From the NCBI GenBank assembly GCA_944739405.2, contig OX123182.2, forward strand, positions 104,263,279 to 104,327,278: a DNA stretch of 64,000 bases, written 5' to 3'. The position numbers and the translations under genes are program-made. Source of the DNA: Euclidia mi (taxonomy: Eukaryota; Arthropoda; Insecta; Lepidoptera; Erebidae). Of the stretch, positions 54,527-64,000 are shown one piece after another. The stretch's first letter is position 1. Each line of letters starts with the position of its first letter. The notes beneath the pieces are model-generated. The model did not search any database. It saw nothing but the letters and a program-made list of their open reading frames with translations, and was not told the DNA's origin.

Positions 54527-54594
54527 CCTAAACGGTGGTCACCCCAGCAAACTGACATAGACATGTCAGTTTGCTGGGGTGACCACCGTTTAGG
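54527..54594. repeat. 32-bp perfect hairpin, loop AGAC
   Basis: Stems 54527-54558 and 54563-54594 (CCTAAACGGTGGTCACCCCA and complement), 4-nt loop AGAC, extendable with a small bulge. The right stem begins the 103-bp border repeat of the inverted duplication. Confidence 0.9.
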
Positions 54595-54665
54595 AAAATT
54601 AGTTTATAAATTCAAGGGGATTAGCGAGATAAAAGTGAATTGATCGCAAGCAGAAAAAATGCAAC
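54563..54665 (+). repeat. Border repeat of inverted duplication, copy 1
   Basis: These 103 bases, starting ATGTCAGTTTGCTGGGGTGA and ending AAAAAATGCAAC, recur without visible change at 58631-58733 in the same orientation. The two copies bracket the left arm. Confidence 0.88.
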
Positions 54666-57276
54666 GTTTCACATAAGAAATCAACTACTGTTCTGGAACT
54701 TATTAATTCAGATATTTGTGTACCTTTGCCTGAAACGTCATTTCAAGGCAATAAGTATATTTTATTTTTTATAGATGATTTTTCTCGTATGACTTTTGTA
54801 TTCTTTATTCCTTCAGAAGCGGAAGTAAAGAACAAGTTTCGTATTTTCCAGTCGTCCGTAGAGCGGGAAACAGGAGCTAAGATTAAGATACTGAAGAGTG
54901 ACAACGGGAAAGAATATGTAAATGCTGAATTTACGAACTATTTACAAAATGAAGGGATTCAACATCAAACAACAGTTTCCTACAGTCCCCAGCAAAATTC
55001 TATTGCCGAAAGAACGAATCGTTCGATTATGGAGAAAGTAAGATCAATGCTTTCTGACAGTTCTCTTTCTCTGGCTTATTGGCAAGATGCTGCAGAGATG
55101 GCTGTATATCTCAAAAATAGATCTCCTCACCGTGCTCTCGAAGGCAAGACGGCGTACGAGAAATGGTATGGTAAAATACCAAATCTTTCTCATCTGCGTG
55201 TTTTTGGATGTAGAGCTTTTATCCATGTCCCCGAATATAGTCGGAAGAAATTGGACATGAAAGCATCCGAACACATTTTCGTCGGATATTCAGAAGATCC
55301 CAGAAGTTATTATTTCAGAGACATTAGATATCCCAGAAGACTTATGAAAAGCAGAGATGTTACTTTCTTTGAACAGGATTTTCAAGATTTGAAAGGGAAG
55401 AAAAACTGTAAGTCCGGTAATGATTTAACTGAACCAGCAGTTATACCTCTATTGCTAAGTTCACAAGTAAATTCGTCAGATAATTCAGATAGTCGAACAC
55501 CAGTTGTCATTGAAAATGAACAGATTCAACCTGATATTGCGCAAGTATCAGAAGATTTCCAGCCTGCTATTGATGTTGTAGAGCAATCGCATAATGCTGA
55601 TACTCGGAATGCGTCAGTTCAACCTGTAATTGCATCTTCATCAGAGGATATGGAATCTGATACTGAGTTTGTAAAACCAAGGTACAATTTGAGACCAAGA
55701 AAGCCTAATTCTGCTGCCAATTGTGTCTGTATGCAGACTTCATCCCCTCAGCTGATGGATGAACCTACAACTTATACACAGGCTATGAATGCAGATGATA
55801 GAGATAAATGGTATCAAGCTATGCAAGATGAATGTCAGTCACTGCTTGAGAAATAAACTTGGGTTCTCGTTAACAGACCAGATAAGAAGGTCATACCTTG
55901 CAAATGGATCTACAAATTGAAGAAAAATGCGCATGGTGACGTAATCAAATATAAAGCGAGACTTGTCGCGAAAGGATTTAACCAAGTTTATGGCATTGAC
56001 TATTTAAAAACTTTCTCTCCAGTCGTCCGGAATTCTTCTTTACGCATGTTGTTTGCATTGGCTGCGGAAAAGGGAATGAAAATGCACCATTTAAACGGCA
56101 TTTTTTAATCGATTTTTGGAGGAAGAGGTACATATATATGAGTCAGCCGGAAGGTTTTTCTAAACCTGGTCAAGAAGATAAAGTATGTTTACTAAAACGT
56201 TCGCTTTATGGCCTCAAACAGGCTTCGCGAGCATGGTACAAAAAATTTACCGAAATTTTACAATGCATTGGTTTTAGCCAAACTCCTTCGGAAGCATGCA
56301 TTTATATTAAAAAGTTTGGTAGTGAGTTAATAATACTCGCTTTCCATGTCGATGACATTGTCATTCTGTGACATTGTCATGTGTCTTCCAGAAAATAAAA
56401 CGCTTGACACTGTCATAACTGACTTACGGAATTATTTTACTAACTAAGTTATTATTTAGGTTTAAATATACACTGTAAACCTAATGAGATTAAAATATCT
56501 CGAGAAAGTTACATTCCCGATTTGCTGCGAAAGTTCAACATGTCGGAATGTAAGGCCGTTCCTACACCGTTGGAAATGAAACGTTTGCTGCCGAGTGAGA
56601 AGAGTGATGTAAGTGAATCTTCATTGTCCTATCCGTATCAGCAACTGACTGGCTCACTCAATTTTCTGGCCGTCAATACTCGTCCAGATATTGCTTTTGC
56701 GACTTCATATTTAAGTCAATTTAACACTAAATATGATAAAAGTCATTGAAGGCGGCAAAACGTGTGTTGCAATATTTAAAAGGCACAATCAATTTGGGCA
56801 TTACTTATAGGAAAGGCGGTGGGCATCTAATTGGCTACGCGGATGCAGATTGGGCCAATTGTCCTATGGATCGTCGATCATACACCGGATTCTATTATTC
56901 TATGGCCAGTGGAGCCATTTCATGGGAGAGTAAGAAGCAGACCACCATTGCCTTGTCATCTAGCGAAGCGGAATATATGAGTTTGTCGAGTGCGGGTAGA
57001 GAAGCTCAATTTCTGAAGCGATTGTTGTCTGAACTTACTGGTAAGTCAACTGTTGCTACCATTTACAATGATTCACAGTCTGCCCAGAAGTTGGCAATGA
57101 ATCCAGTTCACCACAATAGAACCAAATATATTGACACGAGATTTCATTACATACGCGACTTATTAGCTAACAGTGTCATTAATGTTGTATGTACTCCTAC
57201 TTTGGAGATGTGGGCTGATGTACTTACTAAGCCATTGACTCGCATCATGCATCAGAATTGTTTAAAAGGAAAATAG
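54666..57276 (+). pseudogene. Copia pol (left copy): integrase, reverse transcriptase, RNase H
   Basis: Integrase core: D in ELINSDICVP, D in LKSDNGKEY and E in NSIAERTNRS, then the GKTAYEKWYGKIPNLSHLRV block. A TAA follows EYQ/ECQ-SLLEK at 55852-55854. Reverse transcriptase continues with KARLVAKGFNQVYGIDY and FSPVVRNSSLRML, breaks at about 56106, then LKRSLYGLKQASRAWYKKF and the active-site FHVDDIVIL, a second break at 56371, then LNFLAVNTRPDIAF. RNase H has YADADWANCPMDRRSYTGF and the HYIRDLL end. The zinc-binding part of integrase is absent because the arm starts downstream of it. Three stops or shifts are shared with the right copy. Confidence 0.87.
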
Positions 57277-57315
57277 GTTTGTCTTTATTATTCTTGTTTT
57301 GATTACGGGGGAGTA

Positions 57316-57433
57316 TGTTGTATAACACTGGCTAATCAAAATTTTGAATTCATATTCTGTATTACTACTACTTTACTCCTGTATTCCGTTTGATGTATAT
57401 GTGTCACTTCATTAAATAAAGTCTGTTCCAACA
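57316..57433 (+). repeat. Copia 3' LTR, left copy (118 bp, inferred)
   Basis: It follows the purine-rich tract ACGGGGGAGTA, begins TGTTGTATAACACTGG and ends GTCTGTTCCAACA, so the ends form TGTTG/CAACA. AATAAA lies 15 bases before the end. Only one LTR per copy is in the window, so the right border is an inference. Confidence 0.6.
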
Positions 57434-58630
57434 TGCCTGAGGAGTAAAGAGACTATAAAAAGTACGCCTGACAAGATTAGTCAGACATTGAAGGGATCTA
57501 CAAAGTACTTTAATTACTACGCGTAATATTCTCGAAAACGTAAGATAATGTCAAGCAAAATTATTTCTACCAAACAAAAAATATCTAAAGAACAGTAGGT
57601 TCTTTGGAATTAAAATCCCTGCTCGGCATTTTCCGGTACATTTAATTCGGAAATTGCTTAACCTAGACTCCTTCTGCTAGAGCCGAATAAATGACTGAGA
57701 AAAGAACTGCTATTATTCAAAATTAATCAATTTAAAACGAAAGAGGCTTCGCTTTATTTATTTTCCGTTCAATTAAGTTTCTCGTTACCTTTAAATGTTG
57801 GTTTACATCTTATTTACTTATAAGGGCATTTTGCATAACTAAATAAAACGTAAAGCTATTTTTTATTCGCTATTTTGTTGTACATGTGCTGAAGTAAACA
57901 TTGTATGTAAATATTGTATTGGTATTTCATATGCTAACAAATAAAGTTGTAAAGGCATTCAATATCTGAAATTGTAAACTGTTTTCTAAAACCCATAAAT
58001 CGGGCGTATATCTCAGAAAAACAATTTGTTTTATATGTATACGCGCCATATTTGGATTGGTTTTTATCAAATACAGGTTCGAAGTAACCGTTTCGTTCCA
58101 TTCTATAAAATTACTAGAAAAATATCACAAAAACGTATTGGTAATACACATGGCGCGCATGCAGTGAATTCGAGGAAATCTTTATTCGTATGATCAACAC
58201 TATATAACATTTTTGACGTACTCGTATTCGACAAGATCGTTTCGTTATTTCTCGCATCCCATACCGAAAAAAGTACTCAGACACGGGATTTCACTGCCTC
58301 TCTCAACTCTTTGTAAACAATTTTAAGTTGTCAATCACAGTGACTCGATAAAGAATTATTGTACAGTGTTCACGAAATGTTGGTGCACAATTCGACAGTT
58401 TATGTCACATGTTACTGCCTTTTTATGTGAGCAATAATTATATTTGAATTATTAGCATTTCGCACATGAAAGTAGTTTTTCTGATACGCTGTTACGACTG
58501 ATCGTTGACGCTTCGACGAATATTTTCTAGTCCTTCAGTAGGTACTCTTTGAATGTTTGTGTGAACCTCCATCTATTAATACACATTTATGAGTACCGCA
58601 GCGGCATATAATAGCAGCAAACTGACATCT

Positions 58631-58733
58631 ATGTCAGTTTGCTGGGGTGACCACCGTTTAGGAAAATTAGTTTATAAATTCAAGGGGATTAGCGAGATAA
58701 AAGTGAATTGATCGCAAGCAGAAAAAATGCAAC
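58631..58733 (+). repeat. Border repeat of inverted duplication, copy 2
   Basis: Second copy of the 103-bp repeat at 54563-54665. It is preceded by a 13-bp hairpin (58616-58628 and 58631-58643, loop CT) built from its own first bases, AGCAAACTGACAT. Confidence 0.88.
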
Positions 58734-58757
58734 AGCAAGTGAACGGCAAGACTTAAT

Positions 58758-59058
58758 CATCATCAGCCCTTTATACTGTCCCACTGCTGGGCACGGGCCT
58801 CTTCTCATTATGAGAAAGGTAAGGCCATAGTCCACTACGCTGGCCAAGTGCGGATAGGAAGACTTCACATGTCCTTCGAGAACATTTAGGAGAACTTTCA
58901 GACATGCAGGTTTCCTCGCGTTTTTTTTCTTCACCATTCAGCAAGCGATAATTAACAATTTAATACGCACATAACTTCGAAGTAATTGGTGCGCACCGTG
59001 GATTCGAACCCGAGACCCTCTGCATGACAGTCCGTCGGTCTCTCCACTCAGCTATCGC
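58758..59058 (-). mobile_element. tRNA-derived SINE in the spacer of the inverted duplication
   Basis: The minus strand starts GCAGCGATAGCTGAGTGG, with the A box TAGCTGAGTGG, and has the B box GGTTCGAATCC in GGGTCTCGGGTTCGAATCC, so the head is a tRNA (serine/leucine-like). The body carries a lepidopteran retroposon module (CCCACTGCTGGGCACGGGCC on the plus strand), and the minus strand ends in a GATGATGATT tail. The SINE edge coincides with the edge of the right arm. Confidence 0.8.
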
Positions 59059-59646
59059 TGCTATTATATGCCGCTGCGGTACTCATAAATGTGTATTAAT
59101 AGATGGAGGTTCACACAAACATTCAAAGAGTACCTACTGAAGGACTAGAAAATATTCGTCGAAGCGTCAACGATCAGTCGTAACAGCGTATCAGAAAAAC
59201 TACTTTCATGTGCGAAATGCTAATAATTCAAATATAATTATTGCTCACATAAAAAGGCAGTAACATGTGACATAAACTGTCGAATTGTGCACCAACATTT
59301 CGTGAACACTGTACAATAATTCTTTATCGAGTCACTGTGATTGACAACTTAAAATTGTTTACAAAGAGTTGAGAGAGGCAGTGAAATCCCGTGTCTGAGT
59401 ACTTTTTTCGGTATGGGATGCGAGAAATAACGAAACGATCTTGTCGAATACGAGTACGTCAAAAATGTTATATAGTGTTGATCATACGAATAAAGATTTC
59501 CTCGAATTCACTGCATGCGCGCCATGTGTATTACCAATACGTTTTTGTGATATTTTTCTAGTAATTTTATAGAATGGAACGAAACGGTTACTTCGAACCT
59601 GTATTTGATAAAAACCAATCCAAATATGGCGCGTATACATATAAAA

Positions 59647-59920
59647 TTGGTTGCCTGTAAAGTCGGTATACGGGCGAAAGTTTTACGTGACAACGACTTT
59701 GAGTGGTAAAATAATTTTAATGTGAATATTCATTCGTATAGTAGGAAAAAGGATGAAAGACGCGTGCCTTTCACTTTTTATGTCTGTCTCTCTCGCTCTT
59801 AGGCGGGACGCGTGCCTCTCACTCGCTCTCATTGTGAGCGCATAACGTGAGCGGAGCGTAACGCAGTTTCTTGAAGTGTCACCCGGCAAACCAATTTATA
59901 AGACGTTGTCACGTCAAAAA
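59647..59920. mobile_element. MITE present only in the right arm
   Basis: The left arm has the empty site. The insert starts TTGGTTGCCTGTAAAGTCGG and near its end has GGCAAACCAATTTATAAG, giving partial inverted ends, and contains GACAACG / CGTTGTC blocks. A 4-bp AAAA on both sides may be the TSD. It has no coding capacity. Its absence from the left arm means it inserted after the duplication or was lost there. Confidence 0.7.
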
Positions 59921-60515
59921 CAAATTGTTTTTCTGAGATATACGCCCGATTTATGGGTTTTAGAAAACAGTTTACAATTTCAGATATTGAATGCCTTTAC
60001 AACTTTATTTGTTAGCATATGAAATACCAATACAATATTTACATACAATGTTTACTTCAGCACATGTACAACAAAATAGCGAATAAAAAATAGCTTTACG
60101 TTTTATTTAGTTATGCAAAATGCCCTTATAAGTAAATAAGATGTAAACCAACATTTAAAGGTAACGAGAAACTTAATTGAACGGAAAATAAATAAAGCGA
60201 AGCCTCTTTCGTTTTAAATTGATTAATTTTGAATAATAGCAGTTCTTTTCTCAGTCATTTATTCGGCTCTAGCAGAAGGAGTCTAGGTTAAGCAATTTCC
60301 GAATTAAATGTACCGGAAAATGCCGAGCAGGGATTTTAATTCCAAAGAACCTACTGTTCTTTAGATATTTTTTGTTTGGTAGAAATAATTTTGCTTGACA
60401 TTATCTTACGTTTTCGAGAATATTACGCGTAGTAATTAAAGTACTTTGTAGATCCCTTCAATGTCTGACTAATCTTGTCAGGCGTACTTTTTATAGTCTC
60501 TTTACTCCTCAGGCA

Positions 60516-60633
60516 TGTTGGAACAGACTTTATTTAATGAAGTGACACATATACATCAAACGGAATACAGGAGTAAAGTAGTAGTAATACAGAATATGAA
60601 TTCAAAATTTTGATTAGCCAGTGTTATACAACA
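60516..60633 (-). repeat. Copia LTR, right copy (118 bp, inferred)
   Basis: Inverted counterpart of 57316-57433 with the same TGTTG/CAACA ends and adjoining purine tract. Confidence 0.6.
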
Positions 60634-60672
60634 TACTCCCCCGTAATCAAAACAAGAATAATAAAGACAAAC

Positions 60673-63600
60673 CTATTTTCCTTTTAAACAATTCTGATGC
60701 ATGATGCGAGTCAATGGCTTAGTAAGTACATCAGCCCACATCTCCAAAGTAGGAGTACATACAACATTAATGACACTGTTAGCTAATAAGTCGCGTATGT
60801 AATGAAATCTCGTGTCAATATATTTGGTTCTATTGTGGTGAACTGGATTCATTGCCAACTTCTGGGCAGACTGTGAATCATTGTAAATGGTAGCAACAGT
60901 TGACTTACCAGTAAGTTCAGACAACAATCGCTTCAGAAATTGAGCTTCTCTACCCGCACTCGACAAACTCATATATTCCGCTTCGCTAGATGACAAGGCA
61001 ATGGTGGTCTGCTTCTTACTCTCCCATGAAATGGCTCCACTGGCCATAGAATAATAGAATCCGGTGTATGATCGACGATCCATAGGACAATTGGCCCAAT
61101 CTGCATCCGCGTAGCCAATTAGATGCCCACCGCCTTTCCTATAAGTAATGCCCAAATTGATTGTGCCTTTTAAATATTGCAACACACGTTTTGCCGCCTT
61201 CAATGACTTTTATCATATTTAGTGTTAAATTGACTTAAATATGAAGTCGCAAAAGCAATATCTGGACGAGTATTGACGGCCAGAAAATTGAGTGAGCCAG
61301 TCAGTTGCTGATACGGATAGGACAATGAAGATTCACTTACATCACTCTTCTCACTCGGCAGCAAACGTTTCATTTCCAACGGTGTAGGAACGGCCTTACA
61401 TTCCGACATGTTGAACTTTCGCAGCAAATCGGGAATGTAACTTTCTCGAGATATTTTAATCTCATTAGGTTTACAGTGTATATTTAAACCTAAATAATAA
61501 CTTAGTTAGTAAAATAATTCCGTAAGTCAGTTATGACAGTGTCAAGCGTTTTATTTTCTGGAAGACACATGACAATGTCACAGAATGACAATGTCATCGA
61601 CATGGAAAGCGAGTATTATTAACTCACTACCAAACTTTTTAATATAAATGCATGCTTCCGAAGGAGTTTGGCTAAAACCAATGCATTGTAAAATTTCGGT
61701 AAATTTTTTGTACCATGCTCGCGAAGCCTGTTTGAGGCCATAAAGCGAACGTTTTAGTAAACATACTTTATCTTCTTGACCAGGTTTAGAAAAACCTTCC
61801 GGCTGACTCATATATATGTACCTCTTCCTCCAAAAATCGATTAAAAAATGCCGTTTAAATGGTGCATTTTCATTCTCTTTTCCGCAGCCAATGCAAACAA
61901 CATGCGTAAAGAAGAATTCCGGACGACTGGAGAGAAAGTTTTTAAATAGTCAATGCCATAAACTTGGTTAAATCCTTTCGCGACAAGTCTCGCTTTATAT
62001 TTGATTACGTCACCATGCGCATTTTTCTTCAATTTGTAGATCCATTTGCAAGGTATGACCTTCTTATCTGGTCTGTTAACGAGAACCCAAGTTTATTTCT
62101 CAAGCAGTGACTGATATTCATCTTGCATAGCTTGATACCATTTATCTCTATCATCTGCATTCATAGCCTGTGTATAAGTTGTAGGTTCATCCATCAGCTG
62201 AGGGGATGAAGTCTGCATACAGACACAATTGGCAGCAGAATTAGGCTTTCTTGGTCTCAAATTGTACCTTGGTTTTACAAACTCAGTATCAGATTCCATA
62301 TCCTCTGATGAAGATGCAATTACAGGTTGAACTGACGCATTCCGAGTATCAGCATTATGCGATTGCTCTACAACATCAATAGCAGGCTGGAAATCTTCTG
62401 ATACTTGCGCAATATCAGGTTGAATCTGTTCATTTTCAATGACAACTGGTGTTCGACTATCTGAATTATCTGACGAATTTACTTGTGAACTTAGCAATAG
62501 AGGTATAACTGCTGGTTCAGTTAAATCATTACCGGACTTACAGTTTTTCTTCCCTTTCAAATCTTGAAAATCCTGTTCAAAGAAAGTAACATCTCTGCTT
62601 TTCATAAGTCTTCTGGGATATCTAATGTCTCTGAAATAATAACTTCTGGGATCTTCTGAATATCCGACGAAAATGTGTTCGGATGCTTTCATGTCCAATT
62701 TCTTCCGACTATATTCGGGGACATGGATAAAAGCTCTACATCCAAAAACACGCAGATGAGAAAGATTTGGTATTTTACCATACCATTTCTCGTACGCCGT
62801 CTTGCCTTCGAGAGCACGGTGAGGAGATCTATTTTTGAGATATACAGCCATCTCTGCAGCATCTTGCCAATAAGCCAGAGAAAGAGAACTGTCAGAAAGC
62901 ATTGATCTTACTTTCTCCATAATCGAACGATTCGTTCTTTCGGCAATAGAATTTTGCTGGGGACTGTAGGAAACTGTTGTTTGATGTTGAATCCCTTCAT
63001 TTTGTAAATAGTTCGTAAATTCAGCATTTACATATTCTTTCCCGTTGTCACTCTTCAGTATCTTAATCTTAGCTCCTGTTTCCCGCTCTACGGACGACTG
63101 GAAAATACGAAACTTGTTCTTTACTTCCGCTTCTGAAGGAATAAAGAATACAAAAGTCATACGAGAAAAATCATCTATAAAAAATAAAATATACTTATTG
63201 CCTTGAAATGACGTTTCAGGCAAAGGTACACAAATATCTGAATTAATAAGTTCCAGAACAGTAGTTGATTTCTTATGTGAAACTTTCTTAAAAGGTTTCC
63301 TATTCTGCTTACCTTCAATGCAGGGGATACATGGTTCCTTATCGACTTCTGAATAGTCCACGCCCACTGCGTGTCCCTTCTTCAGTTGATCCATCCCGAT
63401 GCGGCATAAATGACTTAAACGTCTATGCCAGAGCTTGAAGCTAGAAACATCAGAGTGTGTCTCAAAAGTGGTTAGTTGAGTCATTGGGTTGACCGTACAA
63501 TCTAAAGAATACAGTCCAACACATATAGAACCATGTAAAATAACATCGCCTGTACAGGAAAAAACATCAGAATCATAAAAATTACAACCAGTTCTATCAA

Positions 63601-64000
63601 AAACAATGCTAAAACCTTTATCTACCGCCTTTTTCACTGAAATAAGATTAGAGTGAGAAGATTACTGATGTGGTTCACGTACCGAACTTGAGTTCGGTAC
63701 GTGAACCACATCAGTAATCTTCTTTATATCAGTATTTTGACCGCAACTGGTGATTGAAACATCTCCGACGCCTTTACTAGGCAGTACATCTCCTTTTTTT
63801 TCATATAGTCACAGTCTCAAGAGATAAACCTCTCACATTTTCCATCCATTCAGCTCGTGACGTCATGTGCGCTGAAGTTCCAGAATCTATAAACCATTTA
63901 TCACGCTCTAATCCGTCATTGACATTTAATGCACATAGAGAATTCTTGTGATTTACTAGTTTCTTCTTCTTGTCCTTCTTATGGGGACAGTCTGGACGCT
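60673..64000 (-). pseudogene. Copia gag-pol (right copy), from protease to RNase H
   Basis: From the right edge the minus strand reads a basic KKDKKKKLV stretch, then a protease with WFIDSGTSAHMTSRAEW (D-S-G active site). A 33-bp hairpin at 63656-63723 then inserts a stop. The next 514-codon frame (62093-63637) has the integrase zinc region (LWHRRLSHLCRIGMDQL, CIPCIEGKQ), the DDE core and a polar tail with DSRTPVVIENEQ. Reverse transcriptase and RNase H follow with the same three lesions as in the left copy. The usual H-x-x-D-V-x-T-A-F-L catalytic block is altered to HHLNGIF followed by a stop, so the first catalytic aspartate of the reverse transcriptase appears lost. The window ends inside the protease/gag region. 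Confidence 0.85.
63656..63723. repeat. 33-bp perfect hairpin, 2-nt loop, in copia coding sequence
   Basis: Stems 63656-63688 and 63691-63723 are exact complements (AGAAGATTACTGATGTGGTT start), loop TG. On the minus strand the coding sequence TDVVHVPN reads into its own inverted copy and meets a TAA, then picks up the normal continuation SNLISVKK. The inverted half is therefore an addition to the copia sequence. Confidence 0.9.

Larger units (their letters stand above)
54666..58618 (+). repeat. Left arm of ~4 kb inverted duplication
   Basis: The arm is the reverse complement of 59057-63284. It holds the 3' two-thirds of a Ty1/copia pol, one copia LTR and about 1.2 kb of AT-rich non-coding sequence. 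Length is 3953 bp against 4228 bp on the right; the difference is explained by a MITE (about 59647-59920) present only on the right. I saw two substitutions in coding parts (near 55833 and 56074). Confidence 0.9.
59057..63284 (-). repeat. Right arm of ~4 kb inverted duplication
   Basis: Reverse complement of the left arm plus one 274-bp MITE. At its outer end the copia sequence continues uninterrupted beyond 63284 toward the protease, so the right copy is the more complete and probably the source. Confidence 0.9.

Noticed and set aside
58980..59058. Possible genuine tRNA gene
   Set aside because: A and B boxes are good, but the sequence continues into a SINE body and tail, and no matching acceptor stem is present.
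1..64000. A host protein-coding gene
   Set aside because: Every coding signal strong enough to support was assignable to a transposable element; the remaining gaps have only short frames without motifs.

Overview
This 64 kb window looks like insect, most probably lepidopteran, genomic DNA. The basis is AT-rich sequence, short Helitrons with typical lepidopteran ends, tRNA- and 5S-headed SINEs, and LINE, Penelope, BEL, Ty3/gypsy and Ty1/copia families in forms familiar from moths and butterflies. I find no host gene. Nearly every coding signal belongs to a transposable element (TE), and the window is best read as a pile of nested insertions whose order can often be deduced from target-site duplications (TSDs).

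Layout. 1-2.5 kb: a Penelope tail, a LINE 3' end, a solo LTR (329-1090) inside a Helitron, and further Helitrons. 2.6-10.3 kb: one minus-strand DDE transposase gene with a SWIM-like finger, split into three pieces by a CR1-like LINE with an intact 955-residue ORF2 (3189-6483), by a TIR element (7017-9428) and by a second solo LTR (9434-10166). 11.9-32.1 kb: a two-ORF LINE interrupted by a 16 kb Ty3/gypsy element with 200-bp LTRs that match by eye. The gypsy element carries a 605-bp retrocopy, a Penelope-like element (itself split by a LINE), an RTE-like LINE and an 8-bp-TSD MITE. 32.2-34.7 kb: a Helitron with an internal ~130-bp minisatellite and an RTE endonuclease fragment.

35.9-46.9 kb: a BEL/Pao element with 633-bp LTRs and 5-bp TSDs. 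Its 5' LTR holds a P-superfamily transposon whose THAP transposase gene can be read through five exons. 47-49.4 kb: a MITE, two 5S-rRNA-derived SINEs, a tRNA-derived SINE and two tail-to-tail Helitrons. 50.8-52.7 kb: a decayed LINE. 54.5-64 kb: a Ty1/copia remnant present twice as a ~4 kb inverted duplication around a spacer with a tRNA-derived SINE. The two arms share the same disabling lesions.

Two patterns cut across the TE annotation. First, near-perfect short hairpins (12-33 bp stems, 2-13 nt loops) recur, one of them interrupting copia coding sequence, as if short inverted copies had been templated in place. Second, the inverted duplication has a 103-bp direct repeat at both borders of its left arm, which suggests replication template switching, or an assembly problem that must be excluded. 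All family assignments come from reading the sequence and from recalled family features; no database search was run.
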